NCBI GenBank assembly: GCA_051252075.1
Contig: JBPOFU010000028.1
Coordinates: 1 to 31,444, forward strand
Source of the DNA: Oceanococcus sp051252075
GTDB taxonomy: Bacteria > Pseudomonadota > Gammaproteobacteria > Nevskiales > Oceanococcaceae
Direction: 5' to 3'
DNA length: 31,444 bases
The position numbers and the translations under genes are program-made. The stretch's first letter is position 1. Each line of letters starts with the position of its first letter. Below, piece by piece: positions 15,870-24,471 of this stretch. The notes below the pieces were generated by a model. That model saw nothing but the letters and a program-made list of their open reading frames with translations, ran no database searches and had not been told where the DNA came from.

Positions 15870-17444
15870 CTACCCGTTGCACCCTTTAATGCTGACTCGC
15901 AAGGATTGAGCATTGTTCTTCTCATTAGATTCACTGACCGCATTTTCAGCATCCAACTCTGCATTGAGAATATGTAATCCATCTTTCAAAACTACGTTTT
16001 GCTTAATGGTTGCCACCGATTTAAGCCCGCTTTGGGTTTGTGTAGAGAGGGTTTTGCCACCTTCCACGATGCGGTTTTTGAATGCGCTATTAATCTGCTT
16101 GTTATCTTTACTTCTGATCATGTAGCTCGACTTAAATACGCAGCCTCGTGCCCCCTGGCTTATCGCATCGCTAGGGCCTAACTCAAGCACACCCTTGGTA
16201 GAGACTTTACCTGCCAATTTGAGTTCGCCAGAAAATTGAATGTCTGGTATGGAAACAACCAAGGGTTCCACGTTATTGCCTTGATATTCCTTCTGGCAGG
16301 TGTATTTCCAATAAACGCGGTCAGATTTTTTATTCGGCGACAGCGTTTCAACTTCAATCCATCCTTGGCGCTGATTACTGGATCCTTGGCTGAGTTGTGG
16401 CGAGTTTTGTTGCTGTGCTCCAAGGGTGTTGCCGGGTTTTGGTTTTTCAGCTTTTACACCAACATCTATTTGGACTAATTTATTCACGGTTTTTCCAGAT
16501 ACCTGCACTTGCTTGACCGCAGAAACCTTACCCGTTGAATATTTCTCTCGATATTGAATCGGGGTCGCGTTCAAGTTGGTTTTAATCTCAAGAGTGAAAC
16601 TCAACTTGGCCGGGCAGGCTCCACCGCTAGAGGGATACCATTGCGACAACTTCACGGATTCAACTAATTTCTTCTGTGTGCCAGGCTTGTTTTGCCCGCC
16701 TTGCTGCGTGCCACCAGAAGGCTTGCCAATAGGTTTGAATGCGCCGCAATCGATGGCGTACTTTACGCGGCGACGAATTTTTGTATCGGAGTTATCAACC
16801 CCGCCACCAACGCCACGTGTGCGCCACGCATCAGCTTCAGCCACAATTTCTACAGGGCTGATGGTTTTCTGCTGATTCCAGGGTATTTGAAACCCTTGCA
16901 GACGCAACTGCGTTTCAACGGCTTTCGTCCCGCCGTTTTTTTGTGTCAGCGCATGTAGCTGATCCAAACATTCCTGCTCAGCATCTTTAATAAGTACGGC
17001 AGGCACTTTCGGGAATTTTAGGGTGCGGAATATCTGCTGCTCTTGCACATCCTGTGTCATCTGATTTTGAGGCAAGTACAAATAGAACTCCGTATCTGTG
17101 TTGGGTTTAGAATGCCAAATCTCGAATGGCCCAATGGGCACAGCCATCTTGAACCAAACACTATGCGTAACCACCTTATTCCCCGTTGTTTTTGAGTACA
17201 GGAAGACAGGCACTTGAAATTTGTTGGGCTTTTGAGGGTTCAGGCCCTTATATCCGTTCGCTACTCCTTTGATGTAAATGGTTGGAGTGCTCTTCTGAGT
17301 TAATTGAAGCTCAGGTGCTTTGACGGTGTTGTCGTCATTTTTAATGATTTGAGGCGCGTAGCCCGGTAAAGAACTGGCCAAGGATGGCAACGAAACCATC
17401 ACAGCCATCGCACTTACGATGAGTTTAAGTTGTAAGTTTTTCAT
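15870..17444 (-). CDS. secreted protein with C-terminal CARDB-like domain, regulon member
   Basis: The 524-residue protein has a signal peptide (about 1-23, SLPSLA). The start is ATG 17444 with GAGG nine bases upstream. An in-frame ATG at 17534 lies within the promoter -10 and is rejected. The mature chain has an N-terminal beta region (about 30-180), a Gly/Gln/Pro linker (GGTQQGGQNKPG), a middle beta region that starts at ACPAKLSF and ends at KYTCQK, and a C-terminal CARDB-like domain with LNAELDAENAVSESNEKNN, a typical adhesion-type Ig fold seen in bacterial surface proteins. No enzyme motif was seen. Likely periplasmic or external. Driven by P4 and ended by the hairpin at 15784-15819. The exact function is unknown. 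Confidence 0.85.
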   Translation of the reverse strand: MKNLQLKLIVSAMAVMVSLPSLASSLPGYAPQIIKNDDNTVKAPELQLTQKSTPTIYIKGVANGYKGLNPQKPNKFQVPVFLYSKTTGNKVVTHSVWFKMAVPIGPFEIWHSKPNTDTEFYLYLPQNQMTQDVQEQQIFRTLKFPKVPAVLIKDAEQECLDQLHALTQKNGGTKAVETQLRLQGFQIPWNQQKTISPVEIVAEADAWRTRGVGGGVDNSDTKIRRRVKYAIDCGAFKPIGKPSGGTQQGGQNKPGTQKKLVESVKLSQWYPSSGGACPAKLSFTLEIKTNLNATPIQYREKYSTGKVSAVKQVQVSGKTVNKLVQIDVGVKAEKPKPGNTLGAQQQNSPQLSQGSSNQRQGWIEVETLSPNKKSDRVYWKYTCQKEYQGNNVEPLVVSIPDIQFSGELKLAGKVSTKGVLELGPSDAISQGARGCVFKSSYMIRSKDNKQINSAFKNRIVEGGKTLSTQTQSGLKSVATIKQNVVLKDGLHILNAELDAENAVSESNEKNNAQSLRVSIKGCNG

Positions 17445-17532
17445 TATGTAACCTCTGAGGAGCTTTGTTGTCGTTCTGCCCCGGCACTGCCTCTGACCGT
17501 ATAAGCAGCCTTCAGCTTGGCGGGATGTGCCC

Positions 17533-17587
17533 ATGATGCTTTTCTGCGCTGCTCAGAATGTGCTCAAAAAGTGCTCATTTTTGCTCT
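17533..17587 (-). promoter_or_regulatory. four-repeat TGARCA promoter P4
   Basis: Minus strand: AGAGCA (17587-17582), TGAGCA (17577-17572), TGAGCA (17566-17561) and TGAGCA (17555-17550) have spacings of 10, 11 and 11 bp. After 11 bp comes CATCAT (17538-17533). The predicted leader to ATG 17444 is about 80 bases. It lies 64 bp past the stop of the metallophosphoesterase gene on the same strand. Confidence 0.75.
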
Positions 17588-17651
17588 ATCGCCACCCAGA
17601 CTCGTTTTCAAAAACGGATTCTGGCCAGGGCCAGCTTCCGGTACTGACCGC

Positions 17652-18554
17652 CTAGGATGGCTCGCCGAGCTCAACAGATTCAATCAAATTACCGCGCGAA
17701 TCGACCCAGCACTCTCGCGCCGATGCCGATTCTGCACCGACCGTCAGTTCCACATGGTGGCGCAAATTACCTTGATCACGAACGCGGGCAACTCTGGCGG
17801 CATTGACATACAACACCCCCGCTTCGCGGACCGCTGAAAGGCGCTCTCCACCATCGCGCTTTCTGTGATGGTGCATATGGCCAGCGACAACGGCCAATAC
17901 TTGTTTTCCAGCCTGTTTCGCATAATGAATGGCAGCTCGGAGATCCGGGTCTCCAAAGTCACCAAATTCTGGTGAGAAATCGCAGCCCCAAATGTCAGAT
18001 GCTTTATCACCAAGCCCGGCGGGGCCATTGTGGGCGAGAAAAATCAGTCGCCGAGGAGCTTGGTCGATCAACGAGGCAAGCAAGCGCGCACTATCTTCGA
18101 AGTTGGATACGCCGAAGGCATCTCGGAGGTAGCGGCGGAAATAGAATCGATTCGGCCCCATCGCATGGGGTCGCGCGGTGATCAACGCAGTCTCGTTATC
18201 CAGATCGTAACGTTGGTAGCCGCCACATTGAATTGAACCCAGCGCTTGATCAATTTCATGTACGCGGCGAGGCATCGACTTGCCGTACCAGTCGCAAATC
18301 CGATCCCAACCTCGTAACTCAGCGACAAATTGCAAGGGTGTGGGCCCATCGTGATTGCCTGGAATAAGCCAAGCAGGCTTATCCAATTCAGCCAAGCGTC
18401 GTGCGACCGGAATCGAGTTGGTGAACCGTGGCAGATCGCCGGTAAATAGAAGTCCTGCGTAATCAGACTGATTAAAATATTGCGTATCCGCACCATCCCA
18501 GAAGGTGTGGATATCGCCAATGCAGGCGAGTCGGATTGGGTGTGGAATGCTCAT
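17652..18554 (-). CDS. calcineurin-like metallophosphoesterase
   Basis: This 300-residue cytoplasmic protein has the full set of metal-binding motifs: GDIHTFW (13-19, Asp14 and His16), FTGD (37-40), GNHDG (66-70), a later LAHNGP, and GHMHHH near residue 228. The arrangement resembles the TIGR04168-type phosphoesterases known from cyanobacteria and plants, but that subfamily call is by memory only. The substrate is unknown (nucleotide, phosphoprotein or other phosphoester). ATG 18554 gives the expected short N-terminus before the first motif. No strong ribosome site is seen. It is divergent from the RIO kinase gene across 222 bp in which I see no other feature. Confidence 0.85.
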   Translation of the reverse strand: MSIPHPIRLACIGDIHTFWDGADTQYFNQSDYAGLLFTGDLPRFTNSIPVARRLAELDKPAWLIPGNHDGPTPLQFVAELRGWDRICDWYGKSMPRRVHEIDQALGSIQCGGYQRYDLDNETALITARPHAMGPNRFYFRRYLRDAFGVSNFEDSARLLASLIDQAPRRLIFLAHNGPAGLGDKASDIWGCDFSPEFGDFGDPDLRAAIHYAKQAGKQVLAVVAGHMHHHRKRDGGERLSAVREAGVLYVNAARVARVRDQGNLRHHVELTVGAESASARECWVDSRGNLIESVELGEPS

Positions 18555-18776
18555 CGACTAAGCATGCCAGATGTATGGCGTGGTCGGGGAGCAAGGCGAT
18601 GTTTAAACAATTCTGATGGCATCCTGCGACCGTCAGCTGCCGATATTTGGACATCACGAATGCGGAATTCATTCCGGCGGCACGATATGAAACTTAGGCG
18701 CAGGCCACATTTGATTTAAACTGCACCACCACACTCAAATTGCATGGTTCAACATCGCACACCGGCAGCGCAGCAC

Positions 18777-19637
18777 ATGAAAATCCCTAAAACTTTGCAA
18801 CCCCTCATTGATGACGGCATCGTCGATCGCGTCTTACGCCAGCTACAAAGCGGCAAAGAAGCAGCGGTTTTTTTGGTGGACTGTGGTGGCGACATCCGTT
18901 GCGCCAAAGTTTACAAAGACGTGGGGCAGCGCAGTTTCCAACAGCGCGTGCAATACCAAGAAGGGCGCAAAACGCGCCGCGGTCGCGACGCAAGGGCGAT
19001 GGGCAAACGCAGCAGCCACGGTCGCAAGGTCGAAGAGGCGGAATGGAAAACAGCCGAGGTTGATGCGCTGTATCGCCTCAGTGATGCAGGCGTACGCGTA
19101 CCCAAGCCCTATGGCATGTTTGGCGGCGTATTGTTGATGGAACTGGTCTGCGGCGAAGACGGTTTACCCGCGCCACGCCTGAATGAAGTCTCTATGAGCA
19201 AAGAAGAAGCGCATCTATGGCATGACTTTATGGTTAAACAGGTCGTACTCATGCTTTGCGCCGGACTGATTCACGGCGATTTATCAGAATTCAACGTGCT
19301 ACTGGGCACCGAAGGACCGGTCGTTATCGATCTTCCGCAGGTGGTGAACGCCGCAGGCAACAACAATGCCTTCGCCATGCTGGAACGTGACGTCAACAAT
19401 ATGCGGGCGACTTTTGCTCACTTCGCACCGGAGCTGCTAAATACCCGCTATGCCCGCGAAATTTGGGCATTGTATGAAGCTGGCGATTTGCATCCCGACA
19501 GTCCTTTAACCGGCCAATTCGAAGATGACACTCACAGCGCCGATGTAGAAGGCGTCTTGGACGACATCGAAGATGCGCGCTTTGAAGCCGAAGCCCGCGA
19601 GCTGGGCCGCCTAGAAGAAGACGACGACTTCGTCTAG
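18777..19637 (+). CDS. RIO-type serine protein kinase
   Basis: This 286-residue protein has the RIO kinase fold: flexible P-loop SGKEAAVF (25-32), ATP-binding Lys44 in CAKVYK, a basic loop (about 60-85, RKTRRGRDARAMGKRSSHGRK), catalytic Asp168 and Asn173 in IHGDLSEFNVLL, and metal-binding Asp185 in VVIDLPQ. The C-terminal tail is strongly acidic. Bacterial members similar to archaeal and eukaryotic RIO1 proteins are common in gammaproteobacteria. Their substrate is not established, though eukaryotic RIO1 acts in small-subunit ribosome maturation. ATG 18777 is chosen because MKIPKTLQPLIDDG is the usual start. An in-frame ATG at 18744 would add 11 residues. The gene is convergent with ybiT, nine bases apart. 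Confidence 0.92.
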   Translation: MKIPKTLQPLIDDGIVDRVLRQLQSGKEAAVFLVDCGGDIRCAKVYKDVGQRSFQQRVQYQEGRKTRRGRDARAMGKRSSHGRKVEEAEWKTAEVDALYRLSDAGVRVPKPYGMFGGVLLMELVCGEDGLPAPRLNEVSMSKEEAHLWHDFMVKQVVLMLCAGLIHGDLSEFNVLLGTEGPVVIDLPQVVNAAGNNNAFAMLERDVNNMRATFAHFAPELLNTRYAREIWALYEAGDLHPDSPLTGQFEDDTHSADVEGVLDDIEDARFEAEARELGRLEEDDDFV

Positions 19638-19646
19638 ACGACCGCC

Positions 19647-21239
19647 TTATTTCTGGGACTCGAGATATTCCTCATAGCCACCATCAAAATCTTCATAGCC
19701 GTCTTCTTTAAGCTCAATGATGCGAGTGGCCAAACTGGAAACGAACTCTCGGTCATGGCTCACAAACACCAGCGTACCTTCGTACTGTTCTAGTGCCATA
19801 TTGAGCGATTCAATCGACTCCATATCCATGTGATTGGTCGGCTCATCCATGACCAAGATATTGGGCTTTTGCATCATCAATTTGCCAAACATCATGCGCC
19901 CCTTCTCACCACCGGACAGCACTTTGATGGATTTGTGCACGTCATCTCCAGAGAACAATAAGCGCCCCAAATAACTGCGTACGACCTGCTCATCATCGCC
20001 CGGCTCACGCCAGCGACTCATCCATTCAAACAAGGTCATGTCGGTTTCGAATTCACTGGCATGGTCTTGCGCGTAGTAGCCGATGTTGGAATTTTCTGAC
20101 CAACTGAATTTACCACCGGTGGGCTCGTAGTCCACTTCATTCATCAGCAAGCGCAAAAACGTTGATTTACCGATGCCGTTTTCACCAATAACGGCGATAC
20201 GCTCACCCACCTCAGCAATCAACGACATCTTCTTCAGGATTTTTTCTTCGCCGAAGCTCTTGCTGAGGTTTTCCAAAACCAAAGCGTTTCGAAACAGCTT
20301 TTTATCCTGTTCGAAACGAATATACGGATTACTCCGACTGGAGACCTTCACCTCAGCCAACTGAATTTTGTCGATCTGCTTGGCCCGCGATGTAGCTTGC
20401 TTGGCCTTAGATGCATTGGCGGAGAATCGGGCTACGAAAGCCTGCAGCTCACCGATTTGTGCCTTTTTCTTGGCATTGTCAGACATCAACTGCGCTCGCG
20501 CCTGGGTTGATGCCAGCATGTACTCATCGTAGTTGCCTGGATAAACCCGCAGTTCGCGAAAATCCAGATCCGCCATGTGAGTGCACACACTGTTGAGGAA
20601 ATGGCGATCATGGGAAATGATGATCATGGTGGATTCACGTTGATTGAGTATGTCTTCCAACCATTGAATCGCATGGATATCCAAATTATTGGTTGGCTCA
20701 TCCAGCAGCAGCACATCGGGGTCTGAAAACAAAGCTTGTGCTAACAACACACGCAGCTTCCAGCCTGGAGCAATCTCGCTCATCAAACCAAAGTGCTGCT
20801 CCACCGGAATGCCGACGCCGATCAGCAACTCACCGGCACGACTTTCTGCGGTGTAGCCGTCCATCTCGGCATACTCCGATTCCAGATTGCCGACCTTCAT
20901 GCCATCGGCTTCGGTCATTTCCGGCAAAGCATAAATACGGTCACGCTCTTCTTTCACCGCCCACAATTCACCGTGGCCCATAATCACCGTGTCGATTACG
21001 CTGTAGGTTTCGAAAGCGAATTGGTCCTGGCGCAATTTACCCAAGCGGATGTCGGGCTCTAAGCTGACATTGCCCGCGCTGGGCTCTAGGTCATAACCTA
21101 AAATTTTCATTAAAGTTGTTTTTCCGCAACCATTGGCCCCGATCAATCCGTAACGATTGCCTCCACCAAATTTCTGCGAGATGTTTTCAAAAAGCGGCTT
21201 GGCGCCAAATTGTTGAGTAATGTTGTTTGCGGCTAACAC
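19647..21239 (-). CDS. ybiT: ABC-F family ATPase, YbiT type
   Basis: The protein has 530 residues, the same length as E. coli YbiT. It has two ATP-binding cassettes without membrane segments: Walker A GANGCGKTT (about 34-42) and GENGIGKST (about 352-360), Walker B LLLDEPTNNLD and LVMDEPTNHMD, and switch histidines in ISHDRHF and VSHDREF. The first signature is degenerate (SEIAPGWKLR) and the second is canonical (LSGGEKGR), as usual in this subgroup. A charged linker (about 240-310) joins the cassettes. ABC-F proteins act on ribosomes at the E site. The start is GTG 21239, giving MLAANNITQQFG, with AAGGA upstream. Housekeeping gene. Confidence 0.95.
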   Translation of the reverse strand: MLAANNITQQFGAKPLFENISQKFGGGNRYGLIGANGCGKTTLMKILGYDLEPSAGNVSLEPDIRLGKLRQDQFAFETYSVIDTVIMGHGELWAVKEERDRIYALPEMTEADGMKVGNLESEYAEMDGYTAESRAGELLIGVGIPVEQHFGLMSEIAPGWKLRVLLAQALFSDPDVLLLDEPTNNLDIHAIQWLEDILNQRESTMIIISHDRHFLNSVCTHMADLDFRELRVYPGNYDEYMLASTQARAQLMSDNAKKKAQIGELQAFVARFSANASKAKQATSRAKQIDKIQLAEVKVSSRSNPYIRFEQDKKLFRNALVLENLSKSFGEEKILKKMSLIAEVGERIAVIGENGIGKSTFLRLLMNEVDYEPTGGKFSWSENSNIGYYAQDHASEFETDMTLFEWMSRWREPGDDEQVVRSYLGRLLFSGDDVHKSIKVLSGGEKGRMMFGKLMMQKPNILVMDEPTNHMDMESIESLNMALEQYEGTLVFVSHDREFVSSLATRIIELKEDGYEDFDGGYEEYLESQK

Positions 21240-21675
21240 GCTTATTCAATCCTTACTGATACAGTGTTTATTAACTACGCTCCTGCTGCTTAAGTTTCAA
21301 ACAACAAGCGTTAATCATGTGTTGAGGCTTTAGAGCACGTCATGCAAAGGGCAATCCCAAAGCGAAACTCGGCGCTCTATCCCATCGCGATTTACACGTT
21401 GGCCTTTTAAAAATTAGGCACGCCTGATTGAAACAATCAGGTGATCTTTCGCGGGCAAAACGAAATGCATGTCCTTGAGGATCGCTGCAGTTCATCTTGA
21501 CGTGCCGAAAATATCGGCATAGTGACGCTATTTTCTCATGCTTCGCGTCTCGGATGCGGTTTTTCTTAGTCACGAGTGCGAACACGCCACATAGGGAACC
21601 ATTTTGAGACAACATCCGTGTTTTTTATATGGCCTCCTATAGGGAGGCCTTTCTTATATTCAAATGGATAATTGA
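21240..21675. other. 436-bp non-coding gap with hairpins
   Basis: No convincing gene is seen between ybiT and the protease. A perfect inverted repeat CCTGATTG-AAA-CAATCAGG occupies 21423-21441 and a second hairpin lies at 21631-21649. TTGAGA (21604-21609) and TATATG (21626-21631), 16 bp apart, form a possible promoter for the protease gene. A minus-strand frame at 21340-21615 is Cys/Arg rich without recognisable features. Confidence 0.4.
21631..21656 (+). terminator. hairpin with T-rich tail just before the protease gene
   Basis: GGCCTCC (21631-21637) pairs with GGAGGCC (21643-21649) and is followed by TTTCTTAT on the plus strand. No plus-strand gene ends nearby, so it would terminate an unseen upstream transcript or act as a 5' leader hairpin. 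It overlaps the end of the proposed protease promoter. Confidence 0.5.
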
Positions 21676-22980
21676 ATGAACCAAACGACGCCGAAATGGC
21701 TAAAAACTCTGGGAACTGCGTGCGCATTGTTAATAAGCGCCGGGACAGCTCAAGCGGCGGATAGCCGCGTTGTTGTCAGTGTTATCGACTCTGGAATTAA
21801 TCCGTACCACGATTTTTTCAACAGCAATGGCGAGTTGTATCGCAACACCGCACCCCATTCCATCACCCCGGCCGTACTTGCTGAATTCGGCATCGACAAC
21901 GCGCATATTCTGCACATAACGCGTTCCGGTAATTTCGCCTCTGACTTTGCTGCCGATCAATCGATGTGGGCACAAGTGAATCCGGGTGAGCTGTACTGGT
22001 TCTCCGGCACCAACATCATGGCGATCTCGTTTGATCCGGCTGGCCGCATATTGCTGCCGAATGATGATGGCGATACACACGGTGTTGGCGTAACGGCCTC
22101 CGTATTACGCGGCAACCCTGATGCCATTATTGTCTTCGTTGAAGGCACCGGCGCTGACGGCGAAGGCTATGCGTTCAATCATCCTTCGATAGACATCATC
22201 ACCACCAGTTACGGCACGCCCGGCAGTTTGCCGCTACCGTTTCACCTAACCAACAGTTACAGCGGCGTCGTAGAGCGAGGAAAATTGCACTTTGGCGCGG
22301 CTGATAACAGCCCCGCACTGGCTTTACCAGACGGCACCGCTGGCCCTTGGTGGAGCATTGGCGTCGCTGGCTTTGAGGAATACAGTAGCGAAGGCAAACA
22401 ACTAAGCAGTGGCTCATTGACTGATTTTGTCGCCGACTTCAATCAAACCCTGCCCTATTGCCATGACTGCGAAAGCGGCCTGCAAGACAACGTCGCCGGA
22501 ACCAGCTTTGCGACACCGCTGTCCGCGGGCGTTGCTTCGCAAGTGGTACTCAGTGCACGCCGCGCTGCCGGCCACACTGGCGGCATCGACCAAAGCACAG
22601 CACGTATGGTCAACGCCAATGGCGTCAGCATCAACAACTGGCAAGTGCGCCGCGCTTTAGAAGTCGCCGCCTATGTTCCCACGGTAGACGACTATGATCC
22701 CATCGGCGGATTGTTCGACATCGCTGCACCAGTTGTACCTGTTGTGCCTTACCTGCTGATTGGTTGGGGTGTGCTGACTCCCGACACAGATCACGCTGTA
22801 GTCAGCCAAGCCCTAGCGCACTTGAATATTTCTGGAACCGTAAGCCGCCAGAAAGATTCCAATACGTGCACCTACATGAGCACGCTGATCCAAGCGCGCA
22901 CGGTGTACTGGAACTACGTCGCGGTCGGCAGTGAAAGCCTGTTAAGCAGCGAAGACCCGTATCTGTCCTGCGCAAACTAA
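21676..22980 (+). CDS. secreted subtilisin-like (S8) serine protease
   Basis: The 434-residue protein has a signal peptide (about 1-28, ending TAQAA). The catalytic triad is visible: Asp38 in VVVSVIDSGIN, His135 in DGDTHGVGVTA and Ser277 in VAGTSFATPLSAG. The likely oxyanion Asn is in GAADNS (about 211). The catalytic Asp lies only about ten residues after the signal cleavage site, so there is no room for a normal inhibitory propeptide. Four cysteines (YCHDCE; later NTCTY and LSCAN) may form disulfides. The gap of about 97 residues between Asp and His is longer than in subtilisin and holds an insertion. Exported. Substrates are unknown. It is followed by a strong terminator. Confidence 0.92.
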   Translation: MNQTTPKWLKTLGTACALLISAGTAQAADSRVVVSVIDSGINPYHDFFNSNGELYRNTAPHSITPAVLAEFGIDNAHILHITRSGNFASDFAADQSMWAQVNPGELYWFSGTNIMAISFDPAGRILLPNDDGDTHGVGVTASVLRGNPDAIIVFVEGTGADGEGYAFNHPSIDIITTSYGTPGSLPLPFHLTNSYSGVVERGKLHFGAADNSPALALPDGTAGPWWSIGVAGFEEYSSEGKQLSSGSLTDFVADFNQTLPYCHDCESGLQDNVAGTSFATPLSAGVASQVVLSARRAAGHTGGIDQSTARMVNANGVSINNWQVRRALEVAAYVPTVDDYDPIGGLFDIAAPVVPVVPYLLIGWGVLTPDTDHAVVSQALAHLNISGTVSRQKDSNTCTYMSTLIQARTVYWNYVAVGSESLLSSEDPYLSCAN

Positions 22981-22998
22981 GCAACAATAACAAGATGA

Positions 22999-23025
22999 AA
23001 GCCCCGTTTATCGGGGCTTTTTTTT
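22999..23025 (+). terminator. Rho-independent terminator after the protease gene
   Basis: AAGCCCCG (22999-23006) and CGGGGCTT (23012-23019) form a GC-rich stem with a five-base loop, and the T run extends through 23025. It lies 18 bp past the protease stop and directly past the end of the convergent desaturase-family gene, so it may serve both. Confidence 0.92.
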
Positions 23026-23027
23026 GC

Positions 23028-23867
23028 TTAGGATTCCGTCGACCCAATATCCTGAATTGGCTTTTTTCGGGCCCGAAATAGCGGATAGAAAATCAACACA
23101 TACCAGGGGTCATCCGGCTGCCCCGGTGGCTCTCGATAGCCAAATTCCGCAGGATACTTGCGGGTAATTCTCGCCGTGCCAAACAACACATCCCAGAAGA
23201 ACATCAGATTGCCAAAGTTGCCACTGTAGTGACCGATACCATCATCCTCATGCAATGCGTGATGAGCAAAATGAGTCGCCGGCGTTGTGATCGTGCGCTC
23301 CATCACCCATGCCACCGGATGCAACCATTTGGTGCGATAAAAAACAGCATCCCAACGCAGTTCTGAATGCGAGCCCATGGTCACTATCAGTTTCACCAAG
23401 TAATAGCCCACATACACTTCGCCAAAACCGAGATAGACCAAAACCCCGGACAACCACAAGTTGGGTAGAAACAAGTCATACAGGAATCCATTGCGCCAAA
23501 TAATGCGAACACCCATGTACGGCGGGGTGTGATGGAATTTATGTATAGGCCACAGCCACGTGTAGCGATGGCAAGTGCGGTGATACCAGTACTGCACCAT
23601 GTCGTCAAATATCAAAAAGGCAAGTAATTGCCAGTACCACGCCACGCCAGACCAAGCCCCTGCATGATCGGGTAGCCACGCCGTCTGCACGGCGGCACTG
23701 CCAAAGACAACTAAGGGACCGACTAGAAAACTGGCTTGAGCAAAAGCCGCCAAATCCAAAAAACTGTCGCGTACGCCCACATTGCGCCAAGGGAATTTGC
23801 GGGCAACTAACTCCAGCACGATATAAGCCGTGAGTACGCCTGCGGCTAAGAGAACAGGTAGATTCAT
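23028..23867 (-). CDS. sterol desaturase / fatty acid hydroxylase family membrane protein
   Basis: This 279-residue integral membrane protein has an N-terminal helix (about 4-20) and further hydrophobic segments near 42-60, 78-90 and 140-160. The di-iron His boxes are complete: HRTCH (96-100), HKFHH (109-113) and HFAHH (199-203), with an extra conserved-looking GSHSEL (166-171). The family uses O2 to hydroxylate or desaturate lipids, sterols or related hydrophobic molecules. The gene lies 25 bp after the second His-box gene, in an apparent operon gntR - small hydroxylase - this gene. Redox partners are not encoded nearby. The substrate is unknown. Confidence 0.9.
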   Translation of the reverse strand: MNLPVLLAAGVLTAYIVLELVARKFPWRNVGVRDSFLDLAAFAQASFLVGPLVVFGSAAVQTAWLPDHAGAWSGVAWYWQLLAFLIFDDMVQYWYHRTCHRYTWLWPIHKFHHTPPYMGVRIIWRNGFLYDLFLPNLWLSGVLVYLGFGEVYVGYYLVKLIVTMGSHSELRWDAVFYRTKWLHPVAWVMERTITTPATHFAHHALHEDDGIGHYSGNFGNLMFFWDVLFGTARITRKYPAEFGYREPPGQPDDPWYVLIFYPLFRARKKPIQDIGSTES

Positions 23868-23892
23868 GATGTGCTTTTCGAAGGTTCTGGGC

Positions 23893-24471
23893 TTAAGCCG
23901 CTTTGGACAGTTTAGGCTTTAAGGTTTTCACTAAAGTCTCGGGATCAGGCAGGCGTCGGGCCAGCCATTTCGGCAATTTCGACAGCCCCAGCACGTTATC
24001 TTCGTGGCTTTCACCTTGCATAAACACACGCGTGCCCATGACGTAATCAAACCACGGCTTGGTCACGCACCAATTGGCCCCGGGGTTACGCCCCATGTGG
24101 TGATCGTAGTGCCAGCGTAGGTGGTTAATGCCCCACTCTGGATCTTGATGTGATTTTTTGTGCACGCGATAGTAATTAGCGGCTGAGTACCACAAGGTGC
24201 CAACAAAGAAGGGCGCCACAGGAAACAACGGTGTGACACTAGCAGCACCAGCGATCAAGGCCCAAGCTTCTTTACCCTGAGCATGAGCACCTAGCGGAAA
24301 GCGCTCGTAATTGGGATCCACATAATCATTCTTACGCACGATGGCGTGATGCTCGTGAAAGTGAAACGCCCAAAAGGTGCCGCGCTTTCGCCCCATGCCG
24401 TGCAACACATGCTTGTGCATGACCCATTCAAAAGCGTTGGCAGTGGCGAGTCCGATAGGAATTCCAATCAT
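23893..24471 (-). CDS. small His-box fatty-acid-hydroxylase-like membrane protein
   Basis: This 192-residue protein has His clusters typical of the fatty acid hydroxylase superfamily: HKHVLH (19-24), HFHEHH (37-42), HKKSH (104-108) and HYDHH (121-125). Hydrophobic segments lie at the N-terminus and at about 70-100. It is shorter than the 279-residue neighbour and of a different subgroup, similar in size to carotenoid or lipid hydroxylase-like members. Its ATG overlaps the stop of the gntR gene (ATGA at 24471-24468), so it is translationally coupled to the regulator. Two His-box oxygenases in one operon suggest successive oxidations of one hydrophobic substrate or a two-protein system. That is inference. 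Confidence 0.85.
   Translation of the reverse strand: MIGIPIGLATANAFEWVMHKHVLHGMGRKRGTFWAFHFHEHHAIVRKNDYVDPNYERFPLGAHAQGKEAWALIAGAASVTPLFPVAPFFVGTLWYSAANYYRVHKKSHQDPEWGINHLRWHYDHHMGRNPGANWCVTKPWFDYVMGTRVFMQGESHEDNVLGLSKLPKWLARRLPDPETLVKTLKPKLSKAA

Noticed and set aside
17445..17534. Upstream in-frame ATG adding 30 residues to the CARDB-like protein
   Set aside because: It overlaps the -10-like hexamer; ATG 17444 has a ribosome site and begins a signal peptide.
21340..21615. 91-codon minus-strand frame upstream of ybiT
   Set aside because: No ribosome site, signal or motif, and a Cys/Arg-rich composition typical of chance frames.
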